Assembly (NCBI GenBank): GCA_002344975.1
Contig: DDUV01000044.1
Coordinates: forward strand, 1,674 to 17,547
Source: Saprospiraceae bacterium UBA2329
GTDB taxonomy: Bacteria; Bacteroidota; Bacteroidia; Chitinophagales; Saprospiraceae
Direction of reading: 5' to 3'
Length of the DNA: 15,874 nucleotides
A model generated the notes under the pieces. It was given only the letters and a program-made list of their open reading frames with translations. It had not been told where the DNA came from and ran no database searches. The position numbers and the translations under genes were made by a program. Shown here in pieces: positions 8,365-15,431 of the stretch. The number at the start of each line of letters is the position of its first letter. The first letter of the stretch is position 1.

Positions 8365-8957
8365 TTAAAGAAACAAATACTTCACCGTCAGTTGGTTGGT
8401 GACGATGCCGAGGTAGTGTGGGTTTTTGGCGGCGCCGAATACCGTCAGCATCGTGACGAAGATATTCTTTTTGGTATCTGTATGTTCCCTGAAAACGTGG
8501 ATGCTTTTGCGCAGGGAGGCAGCCTCCCTTTCCGTCATTTCGTATTCGGCATCGAGGAATTTCAGTTCAAACAGGTTGATGCAATTGTTGGCCCTATCAA
8601 TGATGAAGTCTATCTGCGCTCCGGAGGTATGGGCGTTCTTTTTTTTCGTCCATGAATACTCATTGGTGATCACGCCGTGTATGCCCATCGCTTTCTTGAT
8701 AGAGAGGCTGTGCCGGAGCGCGAGGTTTTCAAAAGCATAACCCGACCAGGATTTAAAGGCCGGTTGATGGGTCAATTGCAGCCAACTGTTGTGGGTTTTT
8801 CCGGCAGACAGGAATCGGAAATGGAAGTGTAAAAACTCATCCATGAGGCGAAAAAGCCTTTCCTCTTTGGTTTTATTGATGGGGAAAATTTGCCGAACAA
8901 ATCCGCGATTTGTTGCAGCAACTCTACCTCCGCTTGCCGCCCTGCTATTTTCGTCAT
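8365..8957 (-). pseudogene. Internally deleted ATPase/PD-(D/E)XK (DUF234-type) gene, paralogue of the gene at 12662-14089
   Basis: From the ATG at 8957 the frame reads MTKIAGRQAEVELLQQIADL, matching the start of the intact copy (MQPFIGREKELKRL). The homology then moves to another frame, reading NRGFVRQIFPINKTKEERLF and onward to 8365. This corresponds to the intact copy from GFIRKYSPF (residue 296) to its C-terminus. About 275 codons are missing, including the P-loop, Walker B motif and most of the ATPase domain, and the two halves are out of frame. The C-terminal nuclease-like part is still open and keeps GAQID and ELK. A run GCGGATTTG at the junction (8898-8906) can be read naturally in both frames (IADL and GFV), which suggests deletion between short matching sequences. 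The ORF from an internal Met at 8844 could give a 159-residue nuclease-only protein, but nothing shows it is translated. Confidence 0.85.
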
Positions 8958-8990
8958 AGCTTTATTTTTCGCCAAATGTACCATTTTCCG

Positions 8991-9032
8991 CCCAACTTGG
9001 CGAGTTTCAGATTTATAACTCGCCAAGTTGGG
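8991..9032. repeat. Perfect 16-bp inverted repeat upstream of the ATPase remnant
   Basis: CCCAACTTGGCGAGTT (8991-9006) and AACTCGCCAAGTTGGG (9017-9032) are exact complements around a 10-nt AT-rich spacer. TCTTTTTT follows on the plus strand. It lies 34 bp upstream of the remnant's start codon. Read on the minus strand, TACATTTGGCG sits between it and the start. A plus-strand terminator would fit the T-run, but no plus-strand gene lies just upstream; an operator or repeat tied to the ATPase gene is the alternative. Confidence 0.85.
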
Positions 9033-9069
9033 TCTTTTTTACTCGCATTTGACGAATTATAGACCTGTC

Positions 9070-9576
9070 TCAGCCCTCCCCGCCGAACAAATCCCCTTGC
9101 CGGGCGAAGCTCATCGGGTTTTCTAATTCCAGCAGCCGGCGTTTCACCTCCAATCCATAGAAATAGCCTTGCAGGTCGCCGTTTTTGGCAATGCAGCGAT
9201 GGCAGGGCACGATGATGGCAATGGGATTGCGGCCGTTGGCCTGCCCCACGGCGCGAACGGCGTTGATGTCGCCCAATTTTTCAGCGATGGATTGGTAGCT
9301 GCGGGTTTGGCCGTAGGGAATGGCGAGCAGTTCCTTCCACACGGCTTTGTAAAAATCGGGCGCACCGCCCCAGTCCAAAGGCAGGTCGAAAGCTCGGCGG
9401 CGGCCATGAAAGTACTCCTCCAACTGTTGCACGCAGGCAGCCAATACGGGCGATGTCGTCAGCTCGGCGGGGCAGGGCGATGTATCCACTTTGTGTACGG
9501 CGCTGATGCCCAGTTCATCGCTGCCGGTGATTTCGATGCAGCCGATGGGGGAGTGGAAATATGTTTTTTCGAGCAT
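9070..9576 (-). CDS. ogt: Methylated-DNA--protein-cysteine S-methyltransferase (O6-alkylguanine-DNA alkyltransferase)
   Basis: A 168-residue protein of normal Ogt length. It removes alkyl groups from O6-alkylguanine (and O4-alkylthymine) by irreversible transfer to its own cysteine. The active site is IIVPCHRCI with nucleophile C125. The DNA-binding part carries YGQTRSYQSIAEKLG (88-102), RAVGQANGRNP (108-118, with R108 as the arginine finger) and GDLQGYFYGL after the active site. The tail MSFARQGDLF resembles many Bacteroidota members. Only the Ogt/MGMT unit is present, without an AraC-type Ada regulator domain. The start at 9576 lies 9 bp after the stop of the membrane protein gene, so it is the last gene of the VWA operon. 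The name ogt is by similarity. Confidence 0.95.
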   Translation of the reverse strand: MLEKTYFHSPIGCIEITGSDELGISAVHKVDTSPCPAELTTSPVLAACVQQLEEYFHGRRRAFDLPLDWGGAPDFYKAVWKELLAIPYGQTRSYQSIAEKLGDINAVRAVGQANGRNPIAIIVPCHRCIAKNGDLQGYFYGLEVKRRLLELENPMSFARQGDLFGGEG

Positions 9577-9585
9577 AGTGTAAAA

Positions 9586-10920
9586 TTATTCCTTCCAAAA
9601 CGGAAAAGCCGTAAACTCCACCAAACGCAGGCTGTCTTTGCCGTCCTTGCGGTATTTTTTGAGTTTTTTGATTTGTATCAGGTGCTCGCCGCGCGGGAGG
9701 TATTGCACATCAAGGGTGGTGATGATTCCTTTCTCCTGCATGTTGGGGTGATTGTAAAAACGACATACCGGTGTTGTGAAAATGCTGTCGGCGATGCTGA
9801 TTTCGTAGATGGAAGACAGGCATTTCAGACTTTTTTCCGGGAAATCTTTGCCGGGCTCCTCCATGCCGGAATTGAATCCGACGACGATGTCGGAACGGAG
9901 GCCGGGCTTTTTGAGCAATTTTACGTCCGGGCATTTCAGGCTCAGCGCTTTGTCGTCATCGCCGGGGAAGTACCTGATAAACAGTTCGATAAAGCCGTTT
10001 TGTACAAATCGGGAAGGGATGGAGGCATTGCCCACGAGTGTTTCTTCTTTGCGCAAATCGTCGTAAAAGCCTTTGTACAGGGCTGTTTTTTCCGGGTCGT
10101 CGGGAAACCAGACATGGGAATCAATGCTGACCGAACTAATCCACAGCACCAGCATGATATAAGGGACGAGAAAGAAGCCAATTTTTTTACCTAATTTATT
10201 GTCTATCAAATTATAATAAATAGGCCGATAGAGATTCGCCAAGGTGATGAGGCTGTAAAATCTGTAAACAGGATAGTATATTTTAGCAAACCATTGCCGG
10301 CGCTTGACCCAGCCTAATGTGATGAAGTCTGCCATGTACAACAAGCCTGTAATTAAATACACCAGCATAGCGAAAATACCTGTGAATTGTGCGGCTGTTT
10401 CCGGGAGCGTTTTTTTCAGCAATTGCAGGGTTAGCCCCAAACAAAATGCCCATAAACCAAGCGACATGATAACAAAAACAATGAGAAACGTGAAGGCAAA
10501 TACAATGCTGCAAAGGTTTTCGAGGCGTTCGATGTAGTGGTCAAAACTGCCCGTTTTACGCCGGATGAAAGCATCGAATTTGGGAGCGAGTCGTAGACTG
10601 TCGAAGTCAATATCGCCCGAAACGGAGCGCAGGCCGATGGAGCTGATCCAAAGCCCTCTCAGTACGGCGTGCAAGATGAGATTAATGAGCACAAACATGC
10701 TGGCGCCCGCAAATACAACCCATAGAATGGATACGAAAAACCCGAGCTGACCGGCGCCCGAGCTTGCCATACTGACGCTTTGTCGCAGTTCGTCCAACTT
10801 GTCCAATACACCCAACATGAGGAATATGCTGAAACCGGTAATGACCAGTTCCAACTGCCAACTGTCCTGCTGGATTTTGTCCAACCACTCGCTGAGTTTG
10901 TGTTTGTTTTCTTTTTCCAT
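9586..10920 (-). CDS. Membrane protein of unknown function (444 aa), five predicted spans with a C-terminal extramembrane domain
   Basis: I do not recognise a named family. The start MEKENKHKLSEW at 10920 is preferred over an upstream in-frame ATG at 11154, because the extra 78 residues are arginine-rich shadow sequence overlapping the VWA gene. Hydrophobic spans lie at about 23-39, 59-87, 137-165, 178-205 and 254-275. The last about 165 residues (from SHVWFPDDPEK) are hydrophilic and, by span count, could lie outside the cytoplasmic membrane. They end in a strand-rich part with charged motifs (IQIKKLKKYRKDGK, LRLVEFTAFPFWKE). The gene lies between the VWA gene (8-bp gap) and ogt (9-bp gap), so all three are translationally close. 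A role as membrane partner of the VWA protein is inference. Confidence 0.85.
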   Translation of the reverse strand: MEKENKHKLSEWLDKIQQDSWQLELVITGFSIFLMLGVLDKLDELRQSVSMASSGAGQLGFFVSILWVVFAGASMFVLINLILHAVLRGLWISSIGLRSVSGDIDFDSLRLAPKFDAFIRRKTGSFDHYIERLENLCSIVFAFTFLIVFVIMSLGLWAFCLGLTLQLLKKTLPETAAQFTGIFAMLVYLITGLLYMADFITLGWVKRRQWFAKIYYPVYRFYSLITLANLYRPIYYNLIDNKLGKKIGFFLVPYIMLVLWISSVSIDSHVWFPDDPEKTALYKGFYDDLRKEETLVGNASIPSRFVQNGFIELFIRYFPGDDDKALSLKCPDVKLLKKPGLRSDIVVGFNSGMEEPGKDFPEKSLKCLSSIYEISIADSIFTTPVCRFYNHPNMQEKGIITTLDVQYLPRGEHLIQIKKLKKYRKDGKDSLRLVEFTAFPFWKE

Positions 10921-10928
10921 GATGTTTT

Positions 10929-12062
10929 TTATCCTTTGAGCGCCAGCCCTTCCCTGCCGGCCCATTGCCGGAGGTCTTCTTTGCGGATGGCGGCGGCCAT
11001 GAGTTCGGGAAACAGGTCGGGCGTGCAGGCGAAGGCGGGAATGCCCAGCGCGGCCATTTCGGCGGCGATGCGATGATCGTAAGCGGGCGCGCCCTGATCG
11101 TTGAGCGCCAAGAGGACAATGAACTGTACCCCGGAAGCCTTGAGCGCTGCGCAACGGCGAAGGAGTTCGCGGGAATTGCCGCCCTCAAACAGGTCGCTGA
11201 TGAGAACGAGGATGGTGTCGGCGGGGTGTTGTACCAACGTCTGCCCATAGGCCAGCGCCTTGTTGATGTCGGTGCCGCCGCCCAACTGCGTAGCGAAGAG
11301 CAGTTCTACCGGATCGTGGAGGTGCTCACTGAGGTCAACAACGGCGGTATCGAATACGGCCAGATGCGTTTTCACGGAGCGCAGGGAGGCCAGCACTGCC
11401 GCCGCCACGCCTGTATAAACAATGGAGGCCGACATAGAGCCGCTTTGATCGGCCAGCAGGATGATGTGGCGCAGTTGGCGGCCTTTGCGTCCGTGTCCGA
11501 TGAGGCGCTGCGGTATGATGGTCTGGTATTCAGGCTGAAAATGCCGCAGGTTGGCCTGTATGGTGCGGTGCCAGTTGATTTCGTGGGGTTTGGGGCGACG
11601 GTTGCGCACCGCCTTGTGAATACTGCCCTCAACGGCCTGGCGGAGCGCCGGCGCGAGGCGCTTCTCAATAGCTTCGGCTACCTTGCGCACCACCTGCCGG
11701 GCAGTTTCACGGGTGTGGGCGGGCATGGCTTTGTTGAGCGACAGGAGCATGGCCGCGAGGTGTACATCGGGTTCCATGCCTTCCAATAGTTCGGGCTGAA
11801 GGAGCATCTGGCGCAAGCCGAGGCGTTCGAGCGCGTCGCGTTGCATGACTTGCACCACGGAAACGGGGAAGTACCGGCGGATGTCGCCCAACCAGCGATT
11901 GATATTGGGGGAAGAACTGCCGAGGCTGCCCTGCCGGTCGCTGTCGTAGAGGGCGTCCAAGACGCGGTCCATGCCCTGGGCTTCAGCACCGAGCATCGTT
12001 TGGCCATCGGGGTCGGCTTTGTCGCCGAGGATGAGCCGCCATTTATGGAGTTTTTCGGTCAT
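10929..12062 (-). CDS. YehP-like VWA domain protein
   Basis: From the start at 12062 (MTEKLHKWRLILGD) this is 377 residues, about the length of E. coli YehP, and the N-terminal KWRLILG, MDRVLDALY and GSLGSSSPNINRWL segments follow the YehP pattern. An in-frame ATG at 12119 adds 19 residues with no family match. The C-terminal VWA domain keeps a complete metal site: D205-x-S207-x-S209 in LLADQSGSMS, T264 in GGGTDINKAL and D290 in LISDLFEGG. The N-terminal half is helical and binds no obvious cofactor. In E. coli, yehP sits with yehL (MoxR-type ATPase), yehM and yehQ (SWIM protein); none of these is within the window. Here it heads a tight operon with a membrane protein and ogt. Its molecular role is unknown; metal-dependent protein binding is likely from the domain. 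Confidence 0.9.
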   Translation of the reverse strand: MTEKLHKWRLILGDKADPDGQTMLGAEAQGMDRVLDALYDSDRQGSLGSSSPNINRWLGDIRRYFPVSVVQVMQRDALERLGLRQMLLQPELLEGMEPDVHLAAMLLSLNKAMPAHTRETARQVVRKVAEAIEKRLAPALRQAVEGSIHKAVRNRRPKPHEINWHRTIQANLRHFQPEYQTIIPQRLIGHGRKGRQLRHIILLADQSGSMSASIVYTGVAAAVLASLRSVKTHLAVFDTAVVDLSEHLHDPVELLFATQLGGGTDINKALAYGQTLVQHPADTILVLISDLFEGGNSRELLRRCAALKASGVQFIVLLALNDQGAPAYDHRIAAEMAALGIPAFACTPDLFPELMAAAIRKEDLRQWAGREGLALKG

Positions 12063-12194
12063 GTTTTTGCTTGCTGTTAGCTGCTGGCCTGATATTGCAA
12101 GTTGAAAAGTCTTTACCATGAAAGTGACTTTTTGAAATTTTCTGGCATAAAAATTTGATTATCTTACAGTTACCAAGCTCGAAGCTCGCGGCTA

Positions 12195-12437
12195 TTATTT
12201 TCTAAAAAACCTCGCCACCCACAGCAACACGAGTGCGCCGGCTACGGCGGTAATCAACTGTCCGAAGAGGCCGCCCGAAGTGCTGATGCCGAGCAATCCG
12301 AACAGGAAGCCGCCTACCACTGCGCCCAGTACGCCGATGATGATGTTGCCGGCAATGCCGAAACTTTTGCCTTTGGTGAGTTGGCCGGTGAGCCAGCCCG
12401 CCGCCGCTCCGATGAGCAAAAAGTAGAGTAATTCCAT
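12195..12437 (-). CDS. GlsB/YeaQ/YmgE-family small membrane protein
   Basis: 80 residues with three hydrophobic stretches: FLLIGAAAGWLTGQLTKG at the start, a glycine-rich GIAGNIIIGVLGAVVGGFLF in the middle and LITAVAGALVLLWVARF at the end, closing with basic FFRK. The GAAAGWL and GNIIIGVLGAVVGG signatures are typical of this family (historically called transglycosylase-associated protein), and the length is normal. Members are often stress-induced, but the molecular role is not established. It lies on the same strand as the VWA operon, 132 bp upstream of it, and diverges from the ATPase gene, so the 12438-12661 gap holds promoters for both directions. Confidence 0.92.
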   Translation of the reverse strand: MELLYFLLIGAAAGWLTGQLTKGKSFGIAGNIIIGVLGAVVGGFLFGLLGISTSGGLFGQLITAVAGALVLLWVARFFRK

Positions 12438-12556
12438 CTGTTGTAGTTTTCGAGGCTGAAAAGTAGTAATTTACTTGAAATATACGGCGATAAAAAGCGG
12501 CTTTTGTTCCGCAAACGGAGGCCGGACAACAGAGGCGGCCCGATTTTTTTTAGATA

Positions 12557-12653
12557 TTTTTGGCGGTAAGTGGGGGCAAAAAGACATTTACCGTCAGAAA
12601 ATAATTTTATTTTTGGCGGTAACTCGGTTTTTAAACCACTTACCGTCAAAAAA
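12557..12653 (+). promoter_or_regulatory. Two similar imperfect inverted repeats before the ATPase gene
   Basis: The left arms are TTTTTGGCGGTAA at 12557-12569 and again at 12610-12622. The matching right arms are TTTACCGTCAG near 12588-12597 and TTACCGTCAAAAAA at 12640-12653. In both repeats the arms share the same mismatch (GGCGG against CCGTC), which would be a G-U pair in RNA. Each left arm overlaps a TATTTTTG sequence (12555-12562 and 12608-12615) that fits the Bacteroidota -7 box TAnnTTTG. No -33 box at the usual distance was seen. The second repeat ends 8 bp before the start codon. An operator or leader-RNA structure controlling the ATPase gene is likely. Confidence 0.65.
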
Positions 12654-12661
12654 CAACACTC

Positions 12662-14089
12662 ATGCAACCCTTTATCGGCAGAGAAAAAGAGCTAAAACGG
12701 CTTGAGGATATCAAAAAAAGCGCTCGTTCTGAGTTCGTTGCAGTATATGGCAGGCGCAGGATCGGCAAGACGATGCTCATCAAGCAGGTGTTCGAGAACG
12801 ATTTTGTTTTTCACGCCACTGCCATAGCCAATGTTACCCGTCAGCAGCAATTGCTCAATTTTGTCACAGCACTGAGAAAATACGATCCGGCTTCCGCCAA
12901 GGAGCCTGTTCCAACCAATTGGTTCTTCGCCTTTCAGCAGCTTACCCATTACCTGGAACGCTCTGCCCCGGAGAAAAAAATCATTTTTCTGGACGAACTA
13001 CCGTGGTTTGACAATCAAAAATCCGACTTCGTTCAGTCTCTGGAGCATTTCTGGAACAGTTGGGCGGCGGCCCGGCAGGATGTGATTCTGATTGTTTGCG
13101 GCTCTGCAGCGGCCTGGATGGTCAACACACTCATCAACCACAGAGGCGGCCTTCATAACCGAGTGACAGAGAAGATACAGGTAGAACCCTTCCAACTACA
13201 AGATGCGGAAAAATTGCTGCGCCTGAAAAGCCCCGACATAGACCGGTATCAGATGCTTCAACTGTACATGGTCATGGGAGGTGTTCCTTTCTATCTGGAG
13301 GCCGTAAGAGGCGACCAAAGCGCCGCCCAAAACATAGAGCGAATGTGTTTTGCATCGGATGGCATGCTGCGCAACGAGTTCGACAACCTTTACCGGGCTT
13401 TGTTTAAAAACTCAGAACGCCATGTTGCCGTCGTTCGGGCCATTGCTACGAAATCGAAGGGAATGACCCGATCTGAAATTCTGGAGACGGCCAAACTACC
13501 CGACAGCGGAGCAAGCACGCGTTTGCTGGATGAATTGGAAAAAAGCGGATTTATCAGAAAATACTCCCCTTTCCAAAGGCAAAAGCGGGAAAGCTTGTAT
13601 CAGTTGGTAGATTTTTATTCCATGTTCTACCTGAAATTCATCGAAAACACAGACCCCGTAGATGAAAACACCTGGATAAACATGATAGACAATCCTGCCC
13701 AACGAGCATGGAGCGGATACGCCTTCGAGCAGGTGGGATTGTATCATATCCGGCAGATTAAAAAGGCGCTGGGCATTTCCGGCATTCTGACGCAGACCTC
13801 CGGCTGGCGAAGCAAACAAAAAGCAGACGGCGCACAAATTGATCTGGTCATTGACCGGAGAGATCAGGTGATTAATCTCTGCGAAATGAAATTTTCTCTG
13901 ACGCCTTTCACCATCACTAAAGCGTATGCAGACCGCCTGATGCACAAAATCGGCGTATTCAAAGAAGAAACTCAAACGAATAAGGCCCTGCATCTGACGA
14001 TGATAACTACGCGTGGTTTGGCGCGCAACAATTGGTCGGATACCTTGGTGCGTCATGATTTGAAGATGGATGTGTTGTTTGAGGAATAG
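12662..14089 (+). CDS. ATP-binding protein with archaeal-type ATPase domain and C-terminal DUF234 PD-(D/E)XK nuclease-like domain
   Basis: 475 residues, full length for the family. The N-terminus MQPFIGREKELKRL is the typical opening. Walker A is GRRRIGKT (30-37) and Walker B is KIIFLDELPWFD with D111 and E112. VCGSAAAWM follows as a sensor-like strand. A winged-helix-like linker comes before YQLVDFYSMFYLKF, and the C-terminal domain carries the nuclease signature GAQIDLVIDR (D394) and CEMKF (E408, K410). The family is common in archaea and Bacteroidota, often in many copies per genome, and its function is not established; a mobile or defence-like role is inference. It stands alone on the plus strand after the inverted repeats at 12557-12653. 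An internally deleted paralogue lies 3.7 kb away on the other strand. Sequence of the catalytic motifs looks intact. Confidence 0.93.
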   Translation: MQPFIGREKELKRLEDIKKSARSEFVAVYGRRRIGKTMLIKQVFENDFVFHATAIANVTRQQQLLNFVTALRKYDPASAKEPVPTNWFFAFQQLTHYLERSAPEKKIIFLDELPWFDNQKSDFVQSLEHFWNSWAAARQDVILIVCGSAAAWMVNTLINHRGGLHNRVTEKIQVEPFQLQDAEKLLRLKSPDIDRYQMLQLYMVMGGVPFYLEAVRGDQSAAQNIERMCFASDGMLRNEFDNLYRALFKNSERHVAVVRAIATKSKGMTRSEILETAKLPDSGASTRLLDELEKSGFIRKYSPFQRQKRESLYQLVDFYSMFYLKFIENTDPVDENTWINMIDNPAQRAWSGYAFEQVGLYHIRQIKKALGISGILTQTSGWRSKQKADGAQIDLVIDRRDQVINLCEMKFSLTPFTITKAYADRLMHKIGVFKEETQTNKALHLTMITTRGLARNNWSDTLVRHDLKMDVLFEE

Positions 14090-14091
14090 CT

Positions 14092-14099
14092 TACCTTTG
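14092..14099 (+). promoter_or_regulatory. Possible -7 promoter box before the adenylyltransferase gene
   Basis: TACCTTTG fits the Bacteroidota -7 consensus TAnnTTTG exactly and lies just after the ATPase stop codon, about 110 bp before the next start. TTTG at 14078-14081 and TTG at 14075-14077 lie too close for the usual spacing, so the -33 element is unproven. Confidence 0.4.
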
Positions 14100-14125
14100 G
14101 GAAAATTATTACAAATTTCTATGCG

Positions 14126-14178
14126 TAGTGAAGGGGTGGCTATCGAACTGCGATCTTGGCCGAGTCACCCCTTCACTA
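14126..14178. repeat. 13-bp perfect inverted repeat in the leader of the adenylyltransferase gene
   Basis: TAGTGAAGGGGTG (14126-14138) and CACCCCTTCACTA (14166-14178) are exact complements around a 27-nt spacer. Beyond a small bulge, TGCG (14122-14125) can also pair with CGCA (14183-14186). No T tract follows. It ends about 30 bp before the start at 14210. It could be a leader structure, a dispersed palindrome, or a Rho-independent-like stop lacking the U-run. Confidence 0.8.
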
Positions 14179-14209
14179 TCTTCGCAATAACGTAATTATC
14201 CAAAAAACC

Positions 14210-14707
14210 ATGTCCGCTTTCGACAACATCCAACGCAAAATACAAACCTGGGCGCAAGCCCGGCAAACCACCTCCGAATGGCAGGCCAATGGCGAAAAAA
14301 TTGTGTTCACCAATGGCTGCTTCGATCTGCTGCACTACGGGCACATCCACTACTTGGCCGACGCTAAAGACCTGGGAAGCAAGCTGATAGTCGGCATCAA
14401 CTCCTCAGACTCAGTGAGCCGCCTCAAAGGCCCCACGCGCCCCATCAACGACGACCTGACGCGCCTGCACAACATGGCGGCATTGGAAATGGTGGACTTG
14501 GTGGCGGTTTTTGAAGAGGATACTCCTTTGGATTTAATCCGTTTGCTCCACCCCGATGTTTTGGTCAAAGGCGGCGATTGGCCGGTGGAGTCCATTGCCG
14601 GGGCCGCCGACGTGCTGTCCTGGGGTGGAACCGTGCGCAGCCTGCCTTTCGTGACGGGTTATTCTACCACCTCTATTGAATCAAAAATTAAAACGTCGGG
14701 CAACTGA
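14210..14707 (+). CDS. rfaE2: D-glycero-beta-D-manno-heptose 1-phosphate adenylyltransferase (RfaE domain II-like)
   Basis: 165 residues, the size of a stand-alone HldE C-terminal domain. It would transfer AMP from ATP to heptose 1-phosphate to give ADP-heptose for lipopolysaccharide cores. The nucleotidyltransferase signature is TNGCFDLLHYGHIHYL, with the HxGH-type motif at 42-45. VGINSSDSVSRLKGPTRPIN, LVKGGDW (K120-W124) and GYSTTS (151-155) complete the family pattern. The start at 14210 (MSAFDNIQRKI) is chosen over an upstream in-frame ATG at 14156, since family homology begins there and the inverted repeat overlaps the longer form. The kinase part (domain I) is not in the window. The stop codon overlaps the start of the response regulator gene (TGATG). 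Substrate is by family similarity. Confidence 0.9.
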   Translation: MSAFDNIQRKIQTWAQARQTTSEWQANGEKIVFTNGCFDLLHYGHIHYLADAKDLGSKLIVGINSSDSVSRLKGPTRPINDDLTRLHNMAALEMVDLVAVFEEDTPLDLIRLLHPDVLVKGGDWPVESIAGAADVLSWGGTVRSLPFVTGYSTTSIESKIKTSGN

Positions 14708-15396
14708 TGGCAAAAGTAAAAATCCTGCTGGCCGAAGACGAACTCCTGCTGGCGCGCATCACCAAAGACAGCCTCGAAAGCCGGGGCTACGACGTTGTAC
14801 ATGCAGCCAACGGTCGCCAGGCATTGGAGTTATTTGCCACCCAAGTGCCCGATATACTCGTTTTGGATGTGATGATGCCGCAGATGGACGGGTTTTCGCT
14901 GGCCGCTGAAATTCGCCGCCACAATCCCGCCGTTCCCATCATTTTTCTCACGGCCCGCTCCCAGGTGGAAGACGTGGTGAAAGGTTTTGAACTGGGCGGC
15001 AACGACTACCTCCGCAAGCCTTTCAGCATGGAGGAACTGATTGTGCGCATCAAAGCGCTGTTGCAACGCCCCTCGCCCACCGATATGCAGCCACCCGCAG
15101 AACAGATTTACCGGATCGGAGAATACACCTTTGACCCCATCAAACAACTCCTCACCCACCCTCGCGAGCAACTCACCCTCCCCCACCGCGAGTCGGAACT
15201 GCTGCGCCACCTCTGTATGCACCGCAACGCCGTACTCGAACGCTCGCCCGCGCTGAAAGAACTCTGGGGCGACGACAGCATCTTCAACGCCCGCAGCATG
15301 GATGTATATATCACAAAAATACGCCGCCATTTGCAACACGACCCATCCGTGCAAATTATCAATGTGCGGGGCATCGGGTATAAGCTGATTTGCTGA
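14707..15396 (+). CDS. OmpR/PhoB-family response regulator
   Basis: 229 residues in the usual two-domain layout. The receiver domain (about 3-118) has acidic E10 and D11, phosphoacceptor D54 in LVLDVMMPQMDG, T82 in FLTAR and K104 in LRKPF. The C-terminal winged-helix DNA-binding domain (about 132-229) ends with SMDVYITKIRRHL and IINVRGIGYKLIC, typical of the OmpR group. All key residues are present. The ATG overlaps the preceding stop as TGATG, implying translational coupling. No histidine kinase gene is adjacent within the window. The cognate sensor and targets cannot be told from the sequence; Bacteroidota RprY-like regulators are the nearest type by general pattern. Confidence 0.96.
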   Translation: MAKVKILLAEDELLLARITKDSLESRGYDVVHAANGRQALELFATQVPDILVLDVMMPQMDGFSLAAEIRRHNPAVPIIFLTARSQVEDVVKGFELGGNDYLRKPFSMEELIVRIKALLQRPSPTDMQPPAEQIYRIGEYTFDPIKQLLTHPREQLTLPHRESELLRHLCMHRNAVLERSPALKELWGDDSIFNARSMDVYITKIRRHLQHDPSVQIINVRGIGYKLIC

Positions 15397-15403
15397 ATAT
15401 CGC

Positions 15404-15411
15404 TACCTTCG
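15404..15411 (+). promoter_or_regulatory. Possible -7 box before the lipoprotein gene
   Basis: TACCTTCG differs from the Bacteroidota TAnnTTTG box at one position and lies 20 bp before the lipoprotein start codon. No -33 box at normal spacing was found, so the gene may equally be read from the response regulator transcript. Confidence 0.28.
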
Positions 15412-15431
15412 CCCAAAATCACTATTTGCTT

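Noticed and set aside
8275..8655. 126-codon plus-strand ORF
   Set aside because: Antisense to the clearly homologous ATPase remnant on the minus strand.
8991..9032. Inverted repeat as terminator of the VWA-ogt operon
   Set aside because: The T-run follows on the plus strand only; read in the operon's direction an A-run precedes the hairpin and no T tract follows.
9169..10194. 341-codon plus-strand ORF
   Set aside because: It lies wholly antisense to ogt and the membrane protein gene, has no domain pattern, and reflects codon bias of the real minus-strand genes.
9586..11154. Longer 522-codon form of the membrane protein from the ATG at 11154
   Set aside because: The extra residues are arginine-rich shadow of the VWA gene; the start at 10920 gives an 8-bp gap to the upstream stop and a normal N-terminus.
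10965..11789. 274-codon plus-strand ORF
   Set aside because: Antisense to the VWA gene, which has a complete metal-site signature in the minus frame.
12515..12560. GGCCG/CGGCC stem followed by a T-run as a plus-strand terminator
   Set aside because: The stem is only 5 bp with a long loop and no plus-strand gene lies upstream to terminate.
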